From assembly GCF_000565285.1 (NCBI RefSeq), contig NZ_APVL01000015.1:1-64000 (forward strand): a DNA stretch of 64,000 bases, written 5' to 3'. How positions within the stretch are numbered: the stretch's first letter is position 1; each line of letters begins with the position of its first letter. The notes below the pieces were generated by a model. That model saw only the letters and a program-made list of their open reading frames with translations. It ran no database searches and was not told where the DNA came from. Origin of the DNA: Cytobacillus firmus DS1 (GTDB lineage: Bacteria > Bacillota > Bacilli > Bacillales > Cytobacillaceae). A program made the translations under genes and the position numbers. This document shows, piece by piece, positions 34,964 through 41,982 of this stretch.

Positions 34964-35065
34964 TCCTACTTCCCTCCGCTGGCATTAACCAGATCAGGTC
35001 CATAAGAGTCGGAAAGCTATAAGCGCTTTCCTCTCAGCCCGCACATTCGGGGCACCCCTAGTAGT
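34964..35065 (-). promoter_or_regulatory. TPP riboswitch of thiW
   Basis: On the minus strand: ACTACTAGGGGTGCC, GGGCTGAGAGGAAAG, ACCTGATCTGGTTAATGCC and GGAGGGAAGTAGG. It is a complete thi-box aptamer with a paired P1 stem (ACTACTAGGGG against GGGAAGTAGG). Confidence 0.95.
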
Positions 35066-35138
35066 TACATAGATATTTAATTTGATAAGCTGTTTCAAGC
35101 TTAACAAATTATTCCGGAACTGTCATCAATCTTTTAGC

Positions 35139-35522
35139 TTATATACTTTTCTTGATGCACTGGATTAAGCGTTCTTCAATTTCTGCTGCGATGCTCTGAA
35201 CAGATTCGTCATTGATTAGCTCAATCATACTTGTCGGTTTTGGCATGCCAATTTTCGTTTTGCCCTCATTCTCATAGACGACAATTTTACAAGGCAGGAA
35301 GTAGCCGGCCATTTTATTCTGTGTTAAAACGCGATGTGCTTCATTCGGATTACATACCTCTAATACATGGAATGCCTCGTTATATTCCAATCCTTTTTCC
35401 TGCAGCTTCTCCTGTACATTAAACTGCCATAGAACTCCAAACTGTTCGTCCTTCAGACTTCCTTCCAGTGAGGATATCGCTTCTTCTATTGATTTTTCGG
35501 TTTCAACTGTGTAATCGAACAT
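35139..35522 (-). CDS. DUF302-domain protein
   Basis: A 127-residue DUF302 protein: FDYTVETEKSIEEAISSLEGSLKDEQFGVLWQFNVQEKLQEKGLEYNEAFHVLEVCNPNEAHRVLTQNKMAGYFLPCKIVVYENEGKTKIGMPKPTSMIEL. Two conserved cysteines (VCNP and LPCK) are typical. DUF302 genes often accompany CsoR/CstR-type regulators and sulfur or metal stress genes; biochemistry unknown. An operator of that class lies over its promoter. Confidence 0.85.
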   Translation of the reverse strand: MFDYTVETEKSIEEAISSLEGSLKDEQFGVLWQFNVQEKLQEKGLEYNEAFHVLEVCNPNEAHRVLTQNKMAGYFLPCKIVVYENEGKTKIGMPKPTSMIELINDESVQSIAAEIEERLIQCIKKSI

Positions 35523-35558
35523 GACTGCATCTCCTTTAGTATTGGCATATTAATTATG

Positions 35559-35574
35559 TACCCCTATAGGTATA
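35559..35574 (-). promoter_or_regulatory. CsoR/CstR-type operator
   Basis: TACCCCTATAGGTATA, a GC-centred palindrome of the kind bound by CsoR-family copper or persulfide sensors. It follows directly after a -10 (TAGTAT on the minus strand, 35572-35577) with a TTGACA -35 at 35595-35600 (17-base spacing). No CsoR-family gene is in the window. Confidence 0.65.
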
Positions 35575-35626
35575 CTATTAAACACAGTCTCAACTGTCAA
35601 CAAGCCAAGTTTTTTAAAAAAAAGCT

Positions 35627-36736
35627 TTATCGAATTAACTGCAGACCGGCAATATCCTTTAAGCTCCCCACCCCTGCCAGTGAAAGCGACACTTTAGTTT
35701 CTTCTATAAAGTTGGCAAGCACTTTTTCAACTCCATTCTGCCCGCCAATGGCCAAGCCGTACACATACGGCCGTCCCAGGCAAACGGCGTCGGCTCCCAG
35801 CGCGAGAGCTTTAACCACATCTGAACCTCGGCGAATGCCGCTGTCAAACAATACCGGAATCCGTCCTTTAACCTCCTTTGCAATCGGTTCAAGCGCATCA
35901 ATCGCCGCAATCACCCCATCAAGCTGTCTGCCGCCATGATTGGAGACAATGATTCCGTCTATTCCTTTTTCAACAGCGAGCCTGGCATCTTCAGGGTGAA
36001 GTATGCCCTTTAATAAAATTGGCAGACTTGTTTTCTCTTTTAATCTGGCAACATGCTCCCAGCTTAATGTTGGATGATGAATATTATCAAGGATTCCCTG
36101 TACGACATCTCCATCCTGGAGAGAATCCATAAAGACTGGATCGCTTTCATAATTTGCTTTTCCATAGCCAAGCTTTAACGGGGAAAAATTGTTTCTTAAA
36201 TCGGCTTCCCTCCATCCCATCATCACCGTATCAACCGTTAACACAATTGCCTCATACCCCGCTTCCTCCGCACGGCGAACCATACTGAACGATACTTCTT
36301 CATAATTGGACCAATATAATTGGTACCATTTTGGACTCGTGCCTGTTGCATTAGCGATTTCTTCAATGGAATAACTGGATACTGTGCTCTGGATAAAAGG
36401 AACTCCAAACGAAGCTGCTGCCCGTGCAGATGCCAGCTCTCCCTCATTATGTTCAAGCCGCTGCATCCCAATCGGTGCCAGGAAAACCGGGTAAGGATAT
36501 GTTTTCCCAAATAATTTCACACTTATATCCGGCACTGAAACATCTCTTAGCATCCTCGGTACTATTGAGTATCTTGCAAAGGATTCGATATTCTTTTTCA
36601 GCGTTTCTTCCCCGCCGGCTCCTGATTGGACATAGCCAAATCCGCCTGCTCTCATCACTTTCACTGCTTCCTCTTCAAGCTCCTTAAATGAAATAGGAAA
36701 GTTTTCTGCGAAACTAATATTCTCTACATTTGCCAC
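35627..36736 (-). CDS. FMN-dependent alpha-hydroxy-acid oxidase (lactate oxidase/monooxygenase-like)
   Basis: A 369-residue TIM-barrel flavoenzyme. Features: PVFLAPIGMQRLEHNEGELASARAA, WYQLYWSNY, GYEAIVLTVDT, the active-site IIVSNHGGRQLDG and the FMN phosphate site PVLFDSGIRRGSDVVKALALGADAVCLGRPYVYGLA. It oxidises L-lactate or a similar 2-hydroxy acid. The sequence does not settle whether it is an oxidase, a monooxygenase or a quinone-linked dehydrogenase. The start is GTG at 36736 with only a weak GGAA ribosome site. Single gene. Confidence 0.87.
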   Translation of the reverse strand: MANVENISFAENFPISFKELEEEAVKVMRAGGFGYVQSGAGGEETLKKNIESFARYSIVPRMLRDVSVPDISVKLFGKTYPYPVFLAPIGMQRLEHNEGELASARAAASFGVPFIQSTVSSYSIEEIANATGTSPKWYQLYWSNYEEVSFSMVRRAEEAGYEAIVLTVDTVMMGWREADLRNNFSPLKLGYGKANYESDPVFMDSLQDGDVVQGILDNIHHPTLSWEHVARLKEKTSLPILLKGILHPEDARLAVEKGIDGIIVSNHGGRQLDGVIAAIDALEPIAKEVKGRIPVLFDSGIRRGSDVVKALALGADAVCLGRPYVYGLAIGGQNGVEKVLANFIEETKVSLSLAGVGSLKDIAGLQLIR

Positions 36737-36897
36737 TTCCAGCCCCGCCTTTTTTTGAATTTATTGAAAATAATATCATTTTTTTTGATTTTAAGAAACC
36801 TTGTATTAATTTATACAGCCTCTTCTCAACAAATTAGCAGGGATTTTACAAAAAATCGGGAATACCATTTTAACTTTAATAAATTGGAGTGTAGCAC

Positions 36898-37269
36898 ATG
36901 CTTATCAAACAGCCTTTTGATGAATTTCTGAAATTCCATTACGAAAGAATCAGTGAAAGCCATATGAAAGTTACCTTGCCCATCCAGCCGCTCTTTATTA
37001 ACAGCGCAGGCCTGGTGCATGGAGGAATTATTTCCACTCTTGCGGATGTAGCGATGGGGAATATTTTCGAGCCGGATGAAAATCAGAAGCAGTCCGTTGT
37101 GACCGCTGACTTGAAGGTCAGTTTCTTAAAGGGGGCGACAGGGGAATATCTAGTTGCCGATGCTCACCTTGTGAAAAGAGGACGGACACTCAGCCACACA
37201 GATTGCCTGATTTATAACGATCAGAATCAGGTGGTTGCCAAAGCATCCGGAATTTTCGCATCTATTTAG
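36898..37269 (+). CDS. PaaI-family hotdog thioesterase
   Basis: A 123-residue hotdog-fold acyl-CoA thioesterase. The signature LFINSAGLVHGGIISTLADVAMGNIF contains the catalytic Asp/Asn region, with SVVTADLKVSFLKGATGEYLVADAHLVKRGRTLSHTDCLIYNDQNQVVAKASGIF after it. It probably hydrolyses acyl- or phenylacetyl-CoA thioesters. GGAGTG lies about 8 bases before the ATG. A CCTATCG/CGATAGG inverted repeat follows the gene (37281-37319) but lacks a T-run. Confidence 0.88.
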   Translation: MLIKQPFDEFLKFHYERISESHMKVTLPIQPLFINSAGLVHGGIISTLADVAMGNIFEPDENQKQSVVTADLKVSFLKGATGEYLVADAHLVKRGRTLSHTDCLIYNDQNQVVAKASGIFASI

Positions 37270-37326
37270 AGTGAACAATCCTATCGTTGCGTGAATAGTT
37301 TCGCTGACAGCGATAGGAGGAACCAT

Positions 37327-38175
37327 TTAAAGCTTACGGAAAATCCTAATAGCTTCTTTTCTTCTTTTATAAAAGTGAAAAACACTGTAAAATACTCCTA
37401 TCGCCATTGAAACAACAAATAAAAGCTGTAAGCCGGATAAAGATAGTGCATTTGCGAATGAAAGAGAGTAAGCCAGCAGCAAGGAAGTTGCTATTTTGGA
37501 TATAGACGCAATTCCCAGGAACTTTTTAAATGAAACACCACCCATTCCTGCTCCAACACAAATGATCTCATCCGGCAATATCGGAATAACAAACAGCAGG
37601 ACTAGTATGGTGTTTTCATTTCTCTCCATGTATTTTTTGTATTTGTCCAGATGCCGCTCCTTTATAAACCTCGATACAAGCTTTACTCCCCCTATCCTTG
37701 CAGTCCAGAACATAACAATAATCCCCGAAAGTGTACCTGTGAATCCAAGAAAGGCAGCGGCAGCAGGACCGAAAACGGCACTTCCTGCAGGCAGTGTGAC
37801 GGCTTCAGGAAGCGGCAAAAGGATGGGCTGTAAAAAGCAAACCAGGAAAAAAATGAGCTTACCTTCCGCTTCATATTCCCTCAGTATACTCTCGAGCCCA
37901 TAGGCATCAGTCAGAACGAGTATTTTTGTTAAATAAAAAGTAATAAAAACGATTAACAGCAGACTGAACATATAAATCAGTGCCAGTCTGCTGTATTTCA
38001 CCCGTGATAACCTGCCTGCAGATATAAAGTAAAAATCCATCACTAATATGGCAGCCATGCCTGTACTAATAACCCATTTATACGCAGGCAAAAGTGTCGG
38101 CATAAAATTAAACAATATATATAATGATATTAAAATGATAAGCCCGTGCAAACTAACTTCTATTTTTCCATTCAT
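37327..38175 (-). CDS. TVP38/TMEM64-type (VTT domain) membrane protein
   Basis: 282 residues with about seven membrane helices. The VTT core is FFLVCFLQPILLPLPEAVTLPAGSAVFGPAAAAFLGFTGTLSGIIVMFWTARIGG and LLFVIPILPDEIICVGAGMGGVSFKKFLGIASISKIATSLLLAYS. VTT proteins are related to DedA and probably move or scramble lipids. The N-terminal three-helix extension before the VTT domain is longer than usual. Single gene. Confidence 0.85.
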   Translation of the reverse strand: MNGKIEVSLHGLIILISLYILFNFMPTLLPAYKWVISTGMAAILVMDFYFISAGRLSRVKYSRLALIYMFSLLLIVFITFYLTKILVLTDAYGLESILREYEAEGKLIFFLVCFLQPILLPLPEAVTLPAGSAVFGPAAAAFLGFTGTLSGIIVMFWTARIGGVKLVSRFIKERHLDKYKKYMERNENTILVLLFVIPILPDEIICVGAGMGGVSFKKFLGIASISKIATSLLLAYSLSFANALSLSGLQLLFVVSMAIGVFYSVFHFYKRRKEAIRIFRKL

Positions 38176-38278
38176 ACATTTTCCCCTTCTTGCTTTTCTT
38201 AACTATAGTTTAAAAAAGAATACAAGAAGGATTAAGCTCCCTCAGCATTAAAATAATCTAAGGCCAGAGACTTAGATA

Positions 38279-38412
38279 AGAAAAGCGCAAGCGCCTTGCC
38301 CACCCCCGACAAGCACAAGACGAGCCTCACGGAAAGGCGTCCTTTGCCTTTTTGGGAGGATCGGCTTGTGACCTCGAGGGGGTAGGCTGCTTGCGCTAGA
38401 CAGTTATCGACG
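38279..38412. repeat. Repeat family A, full copy
   Basis: A 134-bp element ending in inverted AAGCGCAAGC / GCTTGCGCT arms, with CACCCCCGACAAGC paired with a distant GACCTCGAGGGGGT and ATCGGCTTGTG region and a central stem-loop (AAAGGCGTCC/TTTGCC). It shares GCTAGACAGTTATC with the copies at 33282-33359 and 58081-58215. It has no coding capacity and is MITE-like or a structured intergenic repeat common in bacilli. Confidence 0.8.
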
Positions 38413-38441
38413 TTCAAAATTTTATACTTTCTTACCTTTTA

Positions 38442-38463
38442 AAAAAGCAGGATTATCCTGCTT
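38442..38463 (-). terminator. Terminator of the 45-aa ORF
   Basis: AAAAAGCAGGA/TCCTGCTTTTT with a 3-base loop; the minus-strand side ends in TTTTTT. It is 3 bases after the stop codon of the short ORF. Confidence 0.75.
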
Positions 38464-38466
38464 TTT

Positions 38467-38604
38467 CTAATACTCTATCTCATCATAATCCTTAGGCTGC
38501 GGAACCGGCTGATCCCCTTTATATTTTCCAAACTCATTGACAAGCTCCCTCTCCTCTTTTGGACCTTGTGCCTGTTTTTTATTTTGCTCATCTCTTCTGG
38601 TCAA
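38467..38604 (-). CDS. Small hydrophilic protein (45 aa), TTG start
   Basis: Translation from the TTG at 38604 gives MTRRDEQNKKQAQG followed by PKEERELVNEFGKYK and an acidic end GDQPVPQPKDYDEIEY. GGAAGGAG lies 8 bases before the TTG, and a strong terminator follows directly after the stop, so the unit has ribosome site, frame and terminator in register. I do not recognise the family. The highly polar, proline-containing composition suggests a small cytoplasmic or spore-associated protein, but nothing shows this. Confidence 0.65.
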   Translation of the reverse strand: MTRRDEQNKKQAQGPKEERELVNEFGKYKGDQPVPQPKDYDEIEY

Positions 38605-38748
38605 TTCAATTGCTCCTTCCTTATAGTTCTTTAAATTAATATGTGCTCATTACTATTATTTAAAGCATACTTTAGAAGGATTTTTCCTGAACTCTGTAAA
38701 ATAGATAAAAAACAGCACGTTCAGATGATTAATAAGAAGGAGATTCCC

Positions 38749-39297
38749 ATGTTAAAATTAGAACCTTTTACAGAAAAAGATTTCGATTTGCTCATCAGCT
38801 GGATTAGCACACCAGAATTAATGGTTCAGTGGAGCGGTGCCCATTTCAAATTCCCGCTTGATCACGAACAGCTTGCTAAGTATATACGCTCTGCGAATCT
38901 GGAAACCAGCTCTGATTATATCTGCAAAGTTATTGCAAACGATGAAATCGTCGGTCATATCTCCCTTGGCAGAGTAGACCGTGTCAACGAAACTGCGAGA
39001 ATTGGCAAGGTTTTCATCTGCCCTGCAGCACGGGGGAAAGGGTATGCTTCAGAAATGATCCATCAAATCCTGAACTTAGCCTTCCAGAAGCTGAAATTAA
39101 ATAGAATCAGTCTCGGGGTTTTCGATTTTAATCTGCCTGCTATTAAGATATACGAGCAGGCAGGTTTCCAAAAAGAAGGGCTTCTCAGGCAGACCAATAA
39201 AGTTAGAAATGATTATTGGAACTTAATAGAAATGAGCATCCTGAAAGATGAATGGCAGGCCAGCGCCGGGCTCATGGGTATTCAATCAAACGTTTGA
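38749..39297 (+). CDS. GNAT-family N-acetyltransferase
   Basis: A 182-residue acetyltransferase of the RimJ/RimL-like subgroup: FTEKDFDLLISWISTPELMVQWSG, the acetyl-CoA loop VFICPAARGKGYASEMIHQILN, then LNRISLGVFDFNLPAIKIYEQAGFQKEGLLR. It transfers an acetyl group from acetyl-CoA to an unknown amine. The ATG at 38749 follows AAGAAGGAG and is chosen over an in-frame ATG at 38641. The last codons (IQSNV) and the TGA stop are part of a palindrome copy, so its C-terminus has been rewritten by that repeat. Confidence 0.88.
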   Translation: MLKLEPFTEKDFDLLISWISTPELMVQWSGAHFKFPLDHEQLAKYIRSANLETSSDYICKVIANDEIVGHISLGRVDRVNETARIGKVFICPAARGKGYASEMIHQILNLAFQKLKLNRISLGVFDFNLPAIKIYEQAGFQKEGLLRQTNKVRNDYWNLIEMSILKDEWQASAGLMGIQSNV

Positions 39298-39301
39298 TTG
39301 A
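39282..39301. repeat. Palindrome copy 5 (perfect), at the end of a gene
   Basis: Exact copy, symmetric over 24 bases. It encodes the last residues and TGA stop of the acetyltransferase, in a different frame from the coding use of copy 4. Confidence 0.92.
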
Positions 39302-39317
39302 ATTGTGCTCATTAAAA

Positions 39318-39346
39318 AAACAGGGCGGATAACCTCCGCCCTGTTT
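39318..39346. terminator. Bidirectional terminator between acetyltransferase and terC
   Basis: AAACAGGGCGGA and TCCGCCCTGTTT form a perfect 12-bp stem. The A-tract on the left provides the T-run for the minus-strand terC-like gene. Confidence 0.8.
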
Positions 39347-39348
39347 GA

Positions 39349-40131
39349 TCAGCTTGCTTTTTCCTCTGCTGGCACTTCCTGTTTTTCCTTGGAAAGGAAC
39401 CATCCAGCTAACGCTATTCCAATTAAGACTACATAGAAAGTAGCTTTCCATTCCGTCGATTTGGCAAATCCTTCAGGCAGGATCGCCAGTGCCGGATGGG
39501 ACATTGTGTAGACAGCCAGTTTGACACCAACCCAGCCGACAATACCAAATGCTGCAACCTCAAGTCCAGGTCTCCTGTGAAGCAGATCCACAAAGAGGTT
39601 AGCAGCAAAACGCATAATGATCAATCCGATCATACCGCCGGCAAAGATGACAAAAAACTTTCCGCCGTCTAGTCCACCTACATGGCCAAGTCCTGAATCC
39701 GGAAGAGCTACAGCCAGGGCGACTGCTGCCAGAATAGAATCTACAGCGAATGCTATATCAGCCAGTTCAACTTTAAAAACTGTCAGCCAAAAACCAGATT
39801 GTTTCTTTTCCTTCGTTATTTCTGCCTCTTCCTCGCCTTTTTTCACAAGGAACTTTCTTAATATGTGATTAGCCGCGATAAACAGAAGGTATAGCGCTCC
39901 AATGGCTTGAACCTGCCATACATCTACTAAATATGAAATCGCAAATAACGATCCAAAGCGGAAAACAAACGCTCCAGCCAACCCGTAAAATAAAGCCTTC
40001 TTCCTCTGCTCCTCAGGAAGGTGTTTAACCATAATCGCCAGGACCAGCGCGTTATCAGCAGCCAATAAACCCTCCAGCGCCACAAGCAGCAGCAGCACCC
40101 ATCCATACTCAAGTATTAGTGATAATTCCAT
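39349..40131 (-). CDS. ykoY: TerC-family metal exporter (YkoY-like)
   Basis: A 260-residue membrane protein with about seven helices. TerC signatures: LVALEGLLAADNALVLAIMVKHLPEEQRKKALFYGLAGAFVFR, ADIAFAVDSILAAVALAV with acidic residues in the membrane, and a final AGWFLSKEK. B. subtilis homologues (MeeY/YkoY and MeeF/YceF) are implicated in manganese export and metallation of exported enzymes. It follows an FbpB-like peptide gene and a manganese riboswitch, which fits a manganese role. Confidence 0.92.
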   Translation of the reverse strand: MELSLILEYGWVLLLLVALEGLLAADNALVLAIMVKHLPEEQRKKALFYGLAGAFVFRFGSLFAISYLVDVWQVQAIGALYLLFIAANHILRKFLVKKGEEEAEITKEKKQSGFWLTVFKVELADIAFAVDSILAAVALAVALPDSGLGHVGGLDGGKFFVIFAGGMIGLIIMRFAANLFVDLLHRRPGLEVAAFGIVGWVGVKLAVYTMSHPALAILPEGFAKSTEWKATFYVVLIGIALAGWFLSKEKQEVPAEEKAS

Positions 40132-40145
40132 CTAAGCATCCTCCC

Positions 40146-40271
40146 TTATTTCACCTTTGTGTATTTTTCGTCTAAACGCTTTTCAATTTTCTCAAGCATT
40201 GCTTGATCTCTCAGCAGCTCTTCTTTGTTTTTCTTAATTAATTCAGCAAATGATATCTTAGCTTTTTTCAT
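40146..40271 (-). CDS. FbpB-family small basic protein (41 aa)
   Basis: From the ATG at 40271: MKKAKISFAELIKKNKEELL then RDQAMLEKIEKRLDEKYTKVK. This matches FbpB-type peptides of bacilli (short, basic, helical, with an x-F-x-E-L-I/V-N-K-E-x-L-x-x-D core). FbpB of B. subtilis assists the iron-sparing RNA FsrA. GGAAAGGAG lies upstream of the ATG; an in-frame ATG at 40352 falls close to the riboswitch and lacks a ribosome site. It lies 14 bp before the terC-like gene and downstream of a manganese riboswitch. Confidence 0.8.
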   Translation of the reverse strand: MKKAKISFAELIKKNKEELLRDQAMLEKIEKRLDEKYTKVK

Positions 40272-40373
40272 CTTGGTCTCCTTTCCTTTATTTTTTAAGT
40301 ATTGAAAGCTTCGCACTGTTTCCCTGCAGTTATGTCGATTGAGGATTTTCATTACCCGTCATTTTAGGGCAAT

Positions 40374-40448
40374 AAAAAAACCTCTACCAGCAAGCGGTAA
40401 AGGTTTTAAAAAACAAAAAGACCTTTACCTGAAACAGGCAAAGGTCTT
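40374..40448 (-). terminator. Two tandem terminators after the manganese aptamer
   Basis: On the minus strand, AAGACCTTTGCC/GGTAAAGGTCTT followed by TTTTG (40408-40448), then AAAACCTTTACC/GGTAGAGGTTTT followed by TTT (40374-40405). The first overlaps the end of the aptamer and should be the riboswitch-controlled one. Two in a row suggest tight shut-off. Confidence 0.8.
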
Positions 40449-40538
40449 GCTAACAACGTTAAGGTTGCCAACAAAGCCGGGAGCTCTTAACTCCGAAATG
40501 ACGACTCTGCTGTAAAAGCTACTCCCCTTTAGGAGAAA
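40442..40538 (-). promoter_or_regulatory. yybP-ykoY manganese riboswitch
   Basis: On the minus strand AAAGGGGAGTAGC, GTCGTCATTTCGG, CCCGGCTTTGTTGGC and AGCAAGACCTTTGCC appear in order. These are the conserved elements of the yybP-ykoY (manganese-sensing) aptamer. It precedes tandem terminators and the FbpB-like/terC operon, so high manganese should allow read-through. Confidence 0.95.
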
Positions 40539-40590
40539 CTATTCAACTATTTAAATTAATGATATTCCATTTTGTTCAAAATGTCAATGC

Positions 40591-41586
40591 TTATGCAAAT
40601 CGGTAATAAATTAAAATGAATGTCGCAAGAACGAAAATAAAGTTAAGGAATACAAACACAAATTGATCTGCTTTGGTTTTATGCAGCTTGATCGGCGGGT
40701 TATAGAAAGACACCCCTTCAATGATGAAAATAATCAGCACAATATGGATCATAAAATGCCCGATCACTTCTGTCATGCCAAACAGCATCGTGGTAGTGAT
40801 GAAAATAACCGTCACGACGAAGCCAACTACACGGTTAAGAATCCCTACTACAAGAAGGTAACCGACTACAAACTCAATGAATGCAGCCATAACAACAAAT
40901 GCAGCAGGTGCAAATCCGAATGTCGGGACTCCGTGATTGGCCACAATATCCAGAGACATGCTTGGATATACCCATTTTTCAACAGCCACCCAGCATAAAG
41001 ATAAACCTGTGCCCAAATATAAGAATGGAAATCCAACCTTCTCCAGCTTCGTGCTGCCGACCAGCAGGACTCCAATAATAGCAACATAATATCCATAATC
41101 AAGCATATGGAAAATGCCATTCTGCATGGTAACGTACACAAACAGTCCCAGTAAAATAACGGCCCCGGCCTTTGTTGAAATATGATGCGGAATTAGCAGA
41201 AAGCCAATCGCTGCCCACGTTAAAATCATAGCAATCGTGCTGGTTAAATGAAATTCAGGCGCAAACAATGTTCCGTTTGTTATCTGGATTATTAATGCCG
41301 CAGCAGTTCCATACTTCAGGATATATCTGCTGTATTTGCGGAACCCTGAGAGCCAGTCATCAAGCTTTTTGACTTTGGCCCATTGTGATGTCCTAGGAAT
41401 AACCAATGTCAATAGCGCAAGGACGATCGCAGCCGTCAGGGCCAGTCCCATAAATAGAGGTGATAATATATTTTCAATGGTTTCCTTTTGGGGCGCCACA
41501 TTCGTGAACCATTTCACATGAGCGCTTGTAAAAAAAGGTGTCATGACTAAGCCTGTTATTAATAACATCTGAAATATTTTTTTCAT
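40591..41586 (-). CDS. Polytopic membrane protein, DoxX-like
   Basis: 331 residues with an N-terminal signal-like helix (MLLITGLVMTPFFTSAHVKWF) and about nine further membrane helices. The second half has DoxX-like character (VGFPFLYLGTGLSLCWVAVEKWVYPSMSLDIV, FVVMAAFIEFVVGYLLVVGIL). Histidines in predicted membrane segments (NGIFHMLDYGYYVA, VIGHFMIHIVLIIF) recall redox or metal membrane proteins. AAGGAGG lies 11 bases before the start. It is a single gene. I cannot assign a function. Confidence 0.7.
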   Translation of the reverse strand: MKKIFQMLLITGLVMTPFFTSAHVKWFTNVAPQKETIENILSPLFMGLALTAAIVLALLTLVIPRTSQWAKVKKLDDWLSGFRKYSRYILKYGTAAALIIQITNGTLFAPEFHLTSTIAMILTWAAIGFLLIPHHISTKAGAVILLGLFVYVTMQNGIFHMLDYGYYVAIIGVLLVGSTKLEKVGFPFLYLGTGLSLCWVAVEKWVYPSMSLDIVANHGVPTFGFAPAAFVVMAAFIEFVVGYLLVVGILNRVVGFVVTVIFITTTMLFGMTEVIGHFMIHIVLIIFIIEGVSFYNPPIKLHKTKADQFVFVFLNFIFVLATFILIYYRFA

Positions 41587-41760
41587 GGTTTATTGTGCCT
41601 CCTTGATGGCATTTAAAATTATATAAACAATATAAGTACAGTATTAATATATAATACTTTTCATTCCAGTGGATTATTCAAAAATGAACATTATGTGAAA
41701 TGTTTCACAAGTTAACACAATAAAAATACAGGCTAAATTTTGTGCCTGTATTTTCATTCC

Positions 41761-41967
41761 CTATTTTTCTCTTTTCAAAGCTGAAAGTGCCGGCTTTTTC
41801 TCTTCATTCTTTCCCTCATCTGACACTAAGTCCTTTGCCGCACTTTTAAACTCCGTTAATGTCCGCCCAAATGCCCGCCCAATTTCGGGAAGCTTGGATG
41901 GTCCAAATATGATCAAGGCAATGACAAGAACAAGAATTAAGCCTGGAATGCCAATGTTAGATATCAT
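41761..41967 (-). CDS. tatA: Twin-arginine translocase subunit TatA
   Basis: A 68-residue TatA: one N-terminal membrane helix ([25 protein letters not shown]) with the FG-P hinge, an amphipathic helix ([18 protein letters not shown]) and an acidic/basic tail. It forms the oligomeric pore of the Tat pathway for folded proteins. It lies 15 bp after phoD, as tatAd follows phoD in B. subtilis, but no tatC is adjacent here. Confidence 0.95.
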   Translation of the reverse strand: MISNIGIPGLILVLVIALIIFGPSKLPEIGRAFGRTLTEFKSAAKDLVSDEGKNEEKKPALSALKREK

Positions 41968-41982
41968 CTTCTCACCGTCCCA

